Positions 28,561-39,394 of a DNA stretch of 64,000 nucleotides are shown in pieces. The stretch is from positions 31,252,091 through 31,316,090 of the forward strand of contig NC_053044.1 in assembly GCF_003473485.1 (NCBI RefSeq), written 5' to 3'. Both the position numbers and the translations under genes were made by a program. The DNA is from Medicago truncatula (taxonomy: Eukaryota; Streptophyta; Magnoliopsida; Fabales; Fabaceae). Under the pieces are notes generated by a model, which made no database searches, had not been told where the DNA came from, and saw nothing but the letters and a program-made list of their open reading frames with translations. Each line of letters begins with the position of its first letter. The first letter of the stretch is position 1.

Positions 28561-29160
28561 TGGCCACTCTCTCACTCCCACATTCGTTTCACTAACTCGC
28601 ATCCAATTTTTCTTTTGCTTAGCTTATGAATTCATGTTTGTTCTATTCTCCTATAAGATCTTTCATATATTAAAATTATTATCGTTAATATTGTTATTTT
28701 TTATTTTTTTTCGAATTATTAGTGAATTCGTGCACAATAAGCCGATGCTCTGGATGAAAACAATGAAGGAAGCATTGCTGTGTGCACGAAAATTGAATTT
28801 CTTAAGGTCCGCATGTCTGCTCTCTTTGATCTTTGACTTGATTTGAGGGCCTGGTAACGACCTATATTTTTATCATATCATTATTAATTATTTGCCTGTG
28901 ATGTATGAATATTGTCCGTACCATCTGAGAGATTATTCTTTGATCGATACAATAATTCTTGAATCTGAGGCTTCTTCATTCATTTCTGTTTTGATTGAAA
29001 TAATAGGCAACAATTTAGAGTCTCTGATTTGCTTATACTATAGTGATTTCAGTGCTGTACGTTGCCGATAATAATTGGAATTGATAATTTTTTGCATCTG
29101 TCTCCTTAGGCTTATGCGTTATGTCTTTCCTACAACGTAAAAATTTTATTTAGTACATTA
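28560..29160 (+). ncRNA. Conserved hairpin ncRNA gene, copy 2 (most complete)
   Basis: This copy keeps the promoter, the hairpin exon (hairpin 28729-28788), the GGGCCTG exon end with a GT donor at 28854, and an intron to a pyrimidine-rich acceptor ending CCTTAG at 29109. Exon 2 starts GCTTATGC. The intron carries a box C/D-like unit (28894-28971) and a second hairpin, GGCAAC (29006-29011) with GTTGCC (29061-29066); both are also found in copy 3. The longest frame is 33 codons (28745-28846, MLWMKTMKEALLCARK..). The layout fits a non-coding snoRNA host gene. Ends are estimates. Confidence 0.62.
28894..28971 (+). ncRNA. Box C/D snoRNA-like unit in the ncRNA intron
   Basis: A terminal stem GCCT/AGGC (28894-28897 and 28968-28971) encloses box C-like TGATGT (28899-28904), D' CTGA (28925-28928), C'-like TGATCGA (28941-28947) and D CTGA (28965-28968), in correct order and spacing. 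Copy 3 (41615-41703) keeps the stem, box C, D' and the stretch before D, TACAATAATTCTTGAAT, unchanged. The RNA target is not identified. Box C deviates at its last base from RTGATGA. Confidence 0.55.
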
Positions 29161-29480
29161 TGATTTATTATTGCTTATATGTATTGAGAAAAAAGAAATT
29201 GTTATCAAATTCATGAAAAAAGAAAAGACATTTTGATCTGTACAATTGATTAACGTAGATGGCCATATTCATCTCTTCGACCAAAAAAAAAACCAAACTT
29301 AATCATGTGTTCATTCCAAACAAGCATCACCACACTTTATTCTTCTCTTCTAACCATATTATGTTCACAAACCTAGATTTTTTTTAAATAATTAAATAAA
29401 TCAATATCAAATCATTTAAAACTTCAGACTTGCATTACAAAAACCCAAACATCAACGGAATATGTGGATTGAAGTAACTT
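29161..29480. other. Downstream flank of ncRNA copy 2
   Basis: AT-rich; nothing recognised before the LINE fragment. Confidence 0.4.
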
Positions 29481-30175
29481 TTGAAGAGTGAAAAGAGAAG
29501 GGTTGATTCTAAGTGGAAGGGAGCACAAATTGCAAAAATTGAAGTGCTGTATCTCAAATCATTGTTAAATGTTTCTTTCTCCGCAAGTAATTCTAAGTTG
29601 CCAGCCAGTTCTGTCATTAGGGAATTTTCTATCCTAAAGGCTTTCAATGTTTCAATCCACCCTCCAAAGTTGCTTATAGTGATGGAAGTCGTCTGGAGTC
29701 CCCCAGTTTCGGGATGGATTAAAGGTAACTGCGATGGAGCTTTTGCTGTAGGGAAGGCAGTATGTGGAGCAAATTTTAGAAACTCTAAGGGTTAATTCAT
29801 GGGATGCTTTGCAGAAGGTCTGAACAATGGTAGTGGTTCAAGCTTTCAAGTCTCAAGACATTATTCCTTGGCAGCTAAGAAAAAAAATGTAGTAACTGTC
29901 TTAATATGACTTCAAGCATGAATTTCATAGTTTTTCACATCTCTTTAGGGAGGGCAATGCTTGTGCAGATGCTCTTGCTAATATAGGCTTAACTCTAGAT
30001 ACTTATGTGTATTATTACTCTTCACCTATATAAGTAAGGAGTGATTATCTTAAAAATAGGCTAGGTAGAGCTACTTTTTGGTTTAATCACTCTTGAGAAG
30101 GTTTAAGTGTTATCCCCCTTCTTTGGTTAATATACTAGGGATAATATCTCCTTGCTACTCCTTGTTTTTTAAAAA
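29481..30175 (+). mobile_element. LINE fragment: RNase H-like domain and 3' end
   Basis: VVWSPPVSGWIKGNCDGAFA (29688-29747) matches the start of the RNase H-like domain of plant LINE polyproteins. FREGNACADALANIGLTLDT (about 29946-30005) matches its C-terminus (EGNxxADxLAN). The frame is interrupted between them. An A-run at about 30171-30179 could be the tail. It is a 5'-truncated, dead copy. Confidence 0.72.
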
Positions 30176-30431
30176 AAAATTGCAAAAATTAAAGTAGAGA
30201 AGGTTGAGAGGGTAAATGGTTTAGATTGGTCGGTTGGAGAAACAAGTATGTGAAGCAAAAATTGAAAATGAAAATGATTTATACACTCAGTGTGCCACAT
30301 AAGCATACTTGCACTTCTTTACATTGTTATTATCAAAATATCATACGTGGAGTATTATGAGTGAACCAAATTGGTTTTTACATACACGGGGGCGCGCGCG
30401 CACAGTCTCTCTCTCTAAATTTGTGTTACTA

Positions 30432-30639
30432 CTCTCTCCGTCTCAAATTGTATGTCGTTTACAATATTAATAAAACATTAATGTTATTTTTCCTATCATA
30501 TCCTTAATTATTTATTACTCTCTCTTCTTTTAATTCTTTCATTTATCTATCACATATCATTTAGTAAGGATAATTTTGTAAAACAACTCATAATATCACT
30601 TTCCAACACAAAATGTCATACAATTTGGGACGGAGGGAG
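30432..30639. mobile_element. Stowaway-like MITE
   Basis: Ends CTCTCTCCGTCTCAAATTGT and (inverted) CTCCCTCCGTCCCAAATTGT lie between TA dinucleotides (30430-30431 and 30640-30641). 208 bp, no ORF. A relative lies at 44946-45191. Confidence 0.85.
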
Positions 30640-30960
30640 TATGATTTTTTTTAACAGGTACTAATATATGTTCTTTGTGTATAACATGCCATTCTTATGA
30701 TAAATGTATCAGTAGAATAATTGATTACTTTACATCATCATATTGAGTTTAGTTATAAATGTATTTTTTTTAAATGACAAAATATATTGAACCTACAATA
30801 GTCTATAGCACAAGAAAAACTAAGCCCGGTTCATAGAGTCATATATAAATCTAATAAAAAGAAGGATACTCACAAAAATAAATAAATAGTTAATACATGC
30901 AAGTTGTTGTAATATATTATTATATTTTTTTTATATTGATGACATAGTTTTCCATATCTT
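30640..30960. other. AT-rich spacer
   Basis: Nothing recognised. Confidence 0.4.
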
Positions 30961-31360
30961 ATATCAGAGAACAAATCATTTGAGGTTGTTAAAAAAATAA
31001 TATGTAGGAGAATTATAATTTGAAGTGTGAGAAAAACTGATAAGTGTTATAATATTATAACATAAGTATAAAATTACCGGCTTAAAAGTAACATAATAAC
31101 TAATTTTGAACTTATTTGGTAAAGATATTCTAACAGGCAGTAAGGTTGAAAAAATAATATGATATGCCTGAATTGAAGGACAATGTGATATCTCCAAATT
31201 TAAGACAGAGGAAGACAATCTAAATAATAATATTTTATTTTTAATTTAGTTTCATTTTTCATCTTAGACTACAATGTATAATTACGTGGTCCGTGAATAC
31301 AATAAAATAACTAAATAAAAACTCATTGAATTTTATAGTAGAATCTTAAGGGCACATCTG

Positions 31361-31660
31361 TCACGTACATGTACAATAGTTCTGTCTATTGTACATCAAA
31401 AAATATGCCTCCACACACGTTGGTTTCCAAGGAAACGTGCATATATATTCTGGACAATCAGAATCTTGTTTACATTTGCGACCTGTTGTAATGAAAAAAA
31501 AGAGTAGAAGAGTGTTATTAAAATGAGATAAAATATTATGTAGGAGGTAATTAAGGAAATTTAAAACATTCAAAAATGGATTACCTTCAACGTTCATTGA
31601 AACTAAAAATACGGAAATAAAATTAACCATAACATAAATAAATTTGATAATTTCAACCAT
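31361..31660 (-). CDS. Nodule-specific cysteine-rich (NCR / late nodulin) peptide A
   Basis: NCR peptides are secreted into the symbiosome of nodule cells and drive bacteroid differentiation. Two exons (31660-31585 and 31482-31361) join in phase 1 with a GT-AG intron of 102 bases. The 65-residue precursor starts MVEIIKFIYVMVNFISVFLV, the classic Late_nodulin signal peptide. I chose this ATG from that signature although upstream in-frame ATGs exist. The mature part has six cysteines, spaced C-x5-C-x4-C-x7-C-x13-C-x1-C, and ends YCTCT. The intron between signal and mature part is typical. A TATATATA lies upstream at 31715-31722. Expression would be expected only in nodules (family knowledge). 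Confidence 0.9.
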   Translation of the reverse strand: MVEIIKFIYVMVNFISVFLVSMNVEGNPFLNVLNFLNYLLHNILSHFNNTLLLFFFITTGRKCKQDSDCPEYICTFPWKPTCVEAYFLMYNRQNYCTCT

Positions 31661-31714
31661 ATTTTCTTCCATGTGCATGTAAGAAATAAAATATGATTTT
31701 ATCAATTTATAATC

Positions 31715-31722
31715 TATATATA
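31715..31722 (-). promoter_or_regulatory. TATA box of NCR gene A
   Basis: TATATATA lies about 55 bases before the chosen ATG. The upstream block to about 32200 is conserved in the two sister segments. Confidence 0.5.
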
Positions 31723-32214
31723 GCTTATCTTCTCCTTACATACATTAAATAGATTTTAGTGCTAATGGAGTTGTAAGAAAATGTCTCCTGGATACATCAA
31801 AGTGTCGTGTTTTTCCTTTAACATACTTATTAAACTTTCCCTCATTCTTAAAATTAGAATCATTATTAAATGTCTTTAAAATATATAACAACATTGTATC
31901 TGTCCCTTTCACATACTAGGTAAAGAGGTCACATGAAAAACTTAACATTCATAAGAATTAATTTTTATTTTTTCCAAGTTTCAATTATTTTTCATCCTTT
32001 CACTTGACGGAAAAGGGAAAATTACAAAAGAGGTATAATATTGTTGGATTTCAAGTGACTCGTAGTTTATAGTAGAGCTATAACTATTGCATAAGTTAGA
32101 TTTCAAAGTCACAAATAATTGATGAAGGTAGTATGCAAAGTTTATGATTGACTCAGATTGATGGAAATGCATGCAGTAGCAACCCAAATTTCTAAACCCT
32201 ATAATGATTATACC

Positions 32215-33093
32215 TAGGGGCGGAGCCAACTTGTATCCTGGGGATGCAGCTGAACCCCCTCACCCCTTTAATTTATTACCAATTACCAAGTGTTTTTCTA
32301 TCATGAACCTCCTAGAAAATAAGATTTGCACCATCTCTCCTGTGACCGTAAAAGTTGCACACATATTACATCATGTTGTTCAATAAGATAGCGTACACCT
32401 ATTGACTCTTTCAATTTAAGGCTAACATTAATCTTTTCTATTGACTCTTTACTTTAACGTGTTACTAGTTTACTTGCTTTTAAGTTGTTATTAGTTTACT
32501 ACTTCTGCACATCCTAAAACTTAGTATTTTAAAATGACTAGATCACTACATCAAACTAAGAACAAGATATATATTGTACAACATTCCTATATTTTTATTT
32601 TTTTTTACTATTTCTATTCCTTATATTATTTTTTAAATTCTTTTTTACTTTTTCTAGAGACTATTTCCTGTCTAATATTAGTGATATTTCTGTTATATTA
32701 TGGATGTGCATATCAGTGTTAAATTTGTATCTTTGAAAAAATAAAATGATCTTTAAAAAAAGAATTAATTGAAACTAAAAGACGTATTGTTTATCCATTC
32801 TACTGTGAAATTTTTGAAAACTAGATTAAGTATGTAATCAAAAGGAAGATGAATTGACGAACGATTGTCTCGTGACATATTGAAAGAGATATATTCGACA
32901 ACATTGATAAAGAGTTTATTACTCAACAAATCCATAACATGAAATTGGGTAGAGGACAATTGTAATGTATGTTTGCAATTTTTTAAGTACAATATAATTT
33001 TTTAATAAATATAATTTTGTATATATTATTATAATTATTAATTAAAGTTTTAAATTTTGAACCCCCTACCCCAGAGTCCTGACAACGCCACTG
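32215..33093. mobile_element. Non-autonomous hAT element, 879 bp
   Basis: The ends are TAGGGGCGGAGCC and, inverted, CAGTGGCGTTGTC. Perfect 8-bp duplications ATTATACC lie at 32207-32214 and 33094-33101. The sister segment B has the uninterrupted site (AATGATTTTACCACGTG, about 45560-45576), which proves the ends. No transposase frame was seen. Confidence 0.9.
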
Positions 33094-33366
33094 ATTATAC
33101 CACGTGCAATGTTTACATCGTCACTAACCACAAAGAGGATGAGAGAGGAAGCACATCCAATCAAACACAAATCTTATTGTTTCCTTTTAGTAAACCATGG
33201 ATGAAATTGCCTTATATATCATATCAATGTTATAACTACAATTTATTCATTTGTTCTTACGTACTATGATTAACTAGTAAACTAAAATTTATTTATTTTG
33301 TCACTATAAGCCTTTTAGTAAACCATGATGATGTACCAATTGCATGTAACGTTTAAGATATGTGTT

Positions 33367-33501
33367 ACATAAGCATAACTCAATTGATAGAGACATTGTA
33401 TAATTTATGCAGGGGTTGGGGTTCGAACTCCGGACATCCCATTTCTTACATTTAAATGTGTGAGCTCTAACCACTAGGCTACTAGACAAAAAAAAAAAAA
33501 A
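33367..33501 (-). mobile_element. tRNA-derived SINE
   Basis: On the minus strand, a T-run is followed by GTAGCCTAGTGGTTAGAG (box A-like) and GAGTTCGAACCCC (box B-like). The flanks 33358-33366 and 33502-33510 are both ATATGTGTT. Segment B lacks the insertion (near 48380). Confidence 0.85.
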
Positions 33502-33689
33502 ATATGTGTTTAAAATCATTAATTAGGTTTAACAAAGGAATATGTCATGTGTACTATAAGATTTGTGCAAGTTAAAAGTTTGTAAGACAGATATAGATAA
33601 TTTTTTATAACAAATTTAAAATTATGTAATTGTTGTCAAAAGGCGAAAAAGAAGTTTTAGGTGACAATTCTACTTTAAAAATTTACTTT

Positions 33690-34008
33690 TTGTTTTTTTA
33701 ATTTTTTTTATAAGGACGCTACTTTTTTTAACAAATAAACATAATAATTATATGGCATTGAGGCATGATAATTAAGAATATAATATTCCTTTTCTGAGTG
33801 TTAACCCTCTTGTTCGCAATTTAATTTTGCATCTAATAAATTTTTGAATAAAAGTTGCTAGAAAAAATTTGAAAAATAATTTTCCTTTTCTAAGTGTTAA
33901 CCCTCTTGTTCGTAATGTATTTTGGAGTTTGACCGAGAGATAAATAAAGTCTAACAAAAAGTTATTTCACCCATATATCAAATTTGGGTTCTTCTGAATG
34001 ATTGATAG
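33690..34008. other. Spacer with a short direct repeat
   Basis: A unit with TTTCTRAGTGTTAACCCTCT and a following TGTTCG occurs twice (about 33790 and 33890). No gene. Confidence 0.5.
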
Positions 34009-34017
34009 TATTTTCTA

Positions 34018-37000
34018 GGTTTATTAGATCGTTTGATCCCTTATTTAATTTCATGTTTTCATTTTGGTCCCACAATTAATAAATATGGCGTTTTAGTCCC
34101 TCACCTTTTCCTCCGTTTGCCAAATAAATCCTGACTGTTAACTTAACTTCAAATGTCTATGGTAGACCAATTTTAAAAGTGGTCCATCGTAGACCTTATT
34201 AATTTTGTTAATTTTAACTATTCGATCTATTTATCATAAAATGGACCGTTAGATCTTCACTTTACTGTTCTTGATCTTTATAAACTAATGCTAAAAACGT
34301 GAAATACCTTGAATACCCCTAAAGCCAAATTAAAAATCCAACTTTCTTTCTCTTCTTCTTCTCAAACGTGATCTGATTCCTTCTTCATAAACCCGGACAA
34401 ATCTTCTTCTCATAAACAGCACCACCACCACTCCGATCACCACCGTCACCATGCCGTCAACCACCACCTTAATCCTCCTTACACTGACGGCTCTGATATT
34501 CAAGATCACCACTACCACCGCAACACCAATAATCAGCCTCGATTCCCACCTAACAACCCAATCCCACACCGATCCAACAGCCACAACTGACACCTTCACC
34601 ACTCTCCCCTCCCATTTTCTTCGACAGATCTAAACACCTCTTATCTTCATAAACCCAAACGCAGGAGCAACTGTAACGCTCTTATTTCTATTTAAGCAAT
34701 TAAACATGCGAATAATACATTTATTCAAGAAATAGAGATTACGTCTTATTCAAAATTCAAAAACCGATAGACATGTATATGAACTTCAACAGTCGCAGCG
34801 GAATATAAATCAGAGTGATCAAATATATACATGCCATGAGCAAATAAATCATGTCTCAAAGATAAATCTCAAAACTCAAACATACGGGTAGTCATCAACA
34901 AAATCATAATCCAACGGAAAATATAAACAACCTAATCTAGACCGACACGACAAGCCTAGATCAGAGCCGACACGACCCGATATCGGAGAAAGCTCCCGAT
35001 ATCCCATGCAAAGACTCACCGAGCACTACTCCTTCACAACGTCTACTCACCCATACAGGCAAGTAGGCGGTTAAAACCACTGAGGGTAAGCATTACATTA
35101 TCATAATCCAGATAATAATCAAATCAATTAATATCATGTACTTGAATAATAATAGTCATGCACAAATACTTATATCACAACTTGATAGTTCATATCCACA
35201 TATATCAATCACATGAATAATTATTCAATCATAAATATTCCTTCACAACAACAATCATTATCATCATTCATTCATCTCAATTCATCATCAATCACATATT
35301 TCACATAGGACTCATGCTATGATATGCACTTATTGACTCATAAATGCATGTGGTACCAAATCTCAACAAGGTCGTCACCTTTCGATGCCACTTGCACATC
35401 GAATGTAAGGGCTCACACCTGCCTTACAATAATCTCGAAGTAAAAGAGTCATCCCTTTTACAGCAACAACGACTATGATGCATGGACATGTGTAAGGACT
35501 CGATAATGCGACAACAATTCACAATCTCAACCTCAATATATAGGACAACACCCAATTATATTGATTATCTCCACATCATTGCATTATCAAGAAAACATGC
35601 CCATACACAAATAAATCATAGTATTCACCATCATCACATTAACATGATCATCAATAATCCACAATGTTATTCAACATCAACTATCACATATAGTTCACCA
35701 ATTCGGGCATTCTCATATTCCAAGTAAGAGGGAAAACAACATCTCATGATAAATATTATATTCAACATCTACAGTTCATCATACATAAACATGATTATCA
35801 ATAATCAACAATGTCATTCAACATTATCATTCACACAATTTCACTTAACCATATGAACATTTCACCGTACCAACTTGAAACGAAACAATCATAAACAAGT
35901 TAAAACAATTAACCAATCTTAATCGACAATGTATACATGAAATAAAGTCGTCTTCGGATCATCAACATTAACCCAAGCACAACTTAAGTTCATAGAAAAA
36001 TCTCATTTTCACAACCTTTCACTTCCCACCCGAAATATCATTTTTACTTTGATTAAGATATTGACCACCCTTGCAAGCATCACCTAAGTCTATATGAGCT
36101 GTAGGTTCACTTGCAAGCCTTATTAGATTACAAAATTTGTTTTCGACAAAGTTTGGAATTCTCAAAATTTCACAAGTCAAGACTCATTTAAAAAATTACA
36201 AGTATATGCAAGCAATCATTGTTCCAGTAGGTTTTGGAGGATTAACAGTGGTTAAACATTTTTAAGACATCATTTAAGAAAACTCGGATTGGCCCCCAAA
36301 GACCCGGAACAAAAGATCAAAGTGGCTGAGACTGGAGCTGTTCGCTTAAGCGACCACCTGGTTCGCTTAAGCGAACAAGTTATAGTAGCAACTCACTTTG
36401 TTCACTTACTTGCTCGCTCACAGTTCACTTAAGCGAACTGAACCCAGAAAAGACTATGAATGTTCGCTTACCAGGTCTCTTAAGCGAACCTCTAAGCGAA
36501 CCTTCACAGGTTTGCAGAAAAAGTTATGGGTTTGGAACCCTTTCCACTCAAAATTATATCTCAAACCATCAACACATTCACATTTCCAAATACATAAATG
36601 CATACTCAATTGTTCACTCTAAGTACTTCATTAAACACAATATCAAGTTTGGAAAAGTTCCACAGCTCAAAGAAAAAGTTATGATAAGTTTTCACAAAAA
36701 TCCACATGACCCATGTGTAGTAATTTAATCATATCTCAAGTTCTAATAATTATTTGGACGTCAAACCAAAGTCATTAGAAGGCTAACAAAATTATCTACA
36801 ACTTTCATGTTTACTCCAAAGTCCAATTCAAAACAGAAACGTGTGAAAAAGACACAAGAACGCGAAATCAGAAATGCTGTCAAAAGGCATTTCGCTTAAG
36901 CGAACAGTTCTTCTCTTCACCTCTTCTCTCCCTACCTCTCCTTCTCTCTATGAAAATTGTTTTGTGAAATGAATAAACATTCTAAGACAACCCTACTGTT

Positions 37001-38057
37001 ATCCCCCTTAATGGGCTTAACTCAAAATTTTAATGGGCCTAACCCATCCTAACACAATTCAAAAGTTTCTATTCAAACCGCGGTAATAACTAACAACGGT
37101 AAAATATAACCCACGGTTACTAACGGTAAAAACTAATTACTACACTGGTAACTTAGTAAAATAAGGGTTCTCACTAATTAATAAAATAATTCTTACCAAA
37201 TTACCATTTTACCCTTACCCGCCAAATGACCAAAATACCCTTCTAATACGGCAATCCCCTTAAATGCACCCGATGACAATAAAATACACACAATCACAAA
37301 TAATCACATAATAAAAGTAATTAAATAAAACTAGCTAAAAATCGGGCTGTTACAGCAACCACAAGAGAAACGGAAGAGAGACGACAACGCCGATGTCGAA
37401 TCTTCTCTTCACACTTCGGTAGCGCTGGCGTTTTCCCCGTCTTTAAACACCTTTTTGTCTTCTCTTGTCAGTGATGAAAATGTTGAGAATGTTGAAAGGG
37501 AAAATGGATTTTTGTTAAAACTGTGATTGAGAAACTGTGAATGTTGAAACTGTGATTGTGAACTTGAGACTGTGATTGTGAAACTGTGATTGCAGAAACT
37601 GTGTTGTTGTTGATGTTGTTCACAACAATTTTTTTTAGAGAGAAAAGATGATTAGAATTTTGATGATGATAATTTTCTTTTTATGGGTTTTTTTACCTAT
37701 TATTTTTCTGGGTTTGTTTGTATGAACTTATGATTTTGTTTGTATGAATATGAATATGATTGATGAAGATGAAAATATAGAAGATGAAGAAAAAGAAAAA
37801 AAAATTAGGTGTTGGTGGTACATCGTAAGATAAAATAGACTTGCCTAATCCAATAGTTCTCTTTTTTTTTTTTAAAATCAAACAGTTAAAATTAAAATAA
37901 TTATTAGGATCTATGGTGGACCACTCTTAAGGTTGGTCCACCATAAACATAATTTAGATTAAACTTAACCATCGGAATTTATTTGACAAACGAAAGAAAA
38001 GGTGAAGGACTAAAAAGCTATTTTTATTAATTGTGGGACCAAACAATTTAATAAACC
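34018..38057. mobile_element. Mutator-like foldback element carrying a solo LTR
   Basis: The left end GGTTTATTAGATCGTTTG and the inverted right end GGTTTATTAAATTGTTTG continue inward for well over 100 bases (paired GGTCCCACAATTAATAAA, TTTAGTCC, TGGTCCACCATA-type blocks). The flanks 34009-34017 (TATTTTCTA) and 38058-38066 (TATTTTTTA) are 9-mers with one mismatch. Without the inner 2.7-kb LTR the element is about 1.35 kb. Its interior is low in complexity (34380-34620 is very rich in CACCAC) and no transposase was recognised. Confidence 0.78.
34672..37355. mobile_element. Solo LTR, probably Ty3-type, 2684 bp
   Basis: It starts TGTAACGC and ends GGCTGTTACA, with perfect 5-bp duplications GCAAC at 34667-34671 and 37356-37360. 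No internal retroelement sequence lies between, so it is a solo LTR left by recombination. It carries several TTCGCTTAAGCGAAC palindromes (36340-36500 and 36890). Large size and TGTAAC..GTTACA ends suggest an Ogre/Tat-like Ty3 family; that assignment is inference. It is a fossil inside a DNA element. Confidence 0.8.
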
Positions 38058-38066
38058 TATTTTTTA

Positions 38067-39230
38067 TATTCTTGAATGTGTATGATATATTTTGAATCAC
38101 TATATTATAAAATTTGTACAGACTTTTACATCCAGTTTTTAAATATGATTGCACTCGCTGTTTGATTATGGAAAGATCCAATATCAATAATATCATGTAT
38201 TATTGCTTATTGAATTCCATGTACAAATTCCATATTCATTCATTAGGTTGTGATATTGATAGAAAAAATTAAGATGAGCTGTAATAACATAAAAATATAA
38301 AGAGACATGATTTTTAGAACCTCGTCGTTTTTTTTTTTTTTTTTTTTTTTTATAAATAATCAACTTACCAAGATCTCGTAGAAAAAATAAGTATCTCATA
38401 GGAAACCTCATCAAACAAAGCTAAAAAAATAGTCTACATCAAAAATAAAAATAACGAAAACTAAAATGATTCACATCAAAATAAATAGCATCGATTATTC
38501 CAAGAAAACATGGTTTTTCATAAATTACATATTAATGCATCCATCATAACCATATACAGGTAGAACAGACATGAATCATACTTTACATCGTGAACAAAAA
38601 TTGTTAAACATGTATAACTTGCATGACTATCTCCATAATTTTTTCAAATGGATTAATCTCAAAGATGTTATCAGATTTTAATGAGATTGTATTTTTTTTT
38701 TTTTTTAATTTAGTAAGAATGTGTGAATGGAATAGGCAAATGAAAATGAAAATGGTGCAAGAAAGAACAACTACATATAGAGAGGAAAAAACTACCAAAT
38801 TACTTTTTTTTTTTCATTTTTGAGAGAATAAAATTACATTTGAATCCCTAATTCTAACACATAGTGATGTCATGATGAAAAAATGACACATGTTAGAATC
38901 TGATTGACTTACAAATCAAACTATGACATGTTATAAATTGATTGGTTTACAATTTAAAAAGTGACTCATGATACAATTTTATTGCCCGAAGTTTGTAATA
39001 AATTAAAATATCATGATTGATGAAAAATGTTGATGACATATAATTAACATTGATTACTTCATAAGTTGAAATTATTTATTTCCTTTTAATATTAGTTGGT
39101 AATTTAGGGTCCTTGTGAATTAATAACAAAATGATATAGTATAAAAAAAATCATATACATTTTTTTGGGAGTAATTTTTATAATATTATATACATTTCTG
39201 AACAATTTCATTAAAAAAATACAAAAGTTT
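38067..39230. other. AT-rich intergenic region
   Basis: No gene was recognised. A 27-base T-run lies at about 38330-38350. 38820-39000 includes repeated TGACACATGTTA-like phrases. Confidence 0.45.
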
Positions 39231-39355
39231 AATTAAAATAGGGACCAAAAGTAGTGATTGAAAATTTTATAAGGACTAAAAGTTGAAGAACTTTTTTAGA
39301 GGGACTAAAATAAAAATTTGATATATTTATAGGGACGAAAAACATATTTAATCCA
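39230..39355. repeat. Half-copy of the GGGACTAAAA foldback family
   Basis: It contains GGGACCAAAAG, AGGACTAAAAGTTGAAG, AGGGACTAAAAT and AGGGACGAAAAAC, like the right arm of the element at 10430-10715. Confidence 0.5.
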
Positions 39356-39394
39356 AAAAAACTATGTCAAAATATTTGTAAAAAAAAAATATTT

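Larger units (their letters stand above)
30960..33690. repeat. NCR-bearing duplicated segment, copy A
   Basis: It aligns with segment B (about 42790-48592) and segment C (about 50880-51998) on both sides of the NCR gene. It differs mainly by insertions: a hAT element and a SINE here; a PIF element, two Stowaways and a solo LTR in B. Confidence 0.85.

Noticed and set aside
28729-28788. microRNA precursor
   Set aside because: The hairpin is too short, with bulges in place of a 21-base duplex arm; a structured ncRNA exon fits better.
34330-34633. Overlapping open frames on both strands rich in Thr or Val/Arg
   Set aside because: Both come from a CACCAC-rich low-complexity stretch inside a foldback element; no domain or splice context.
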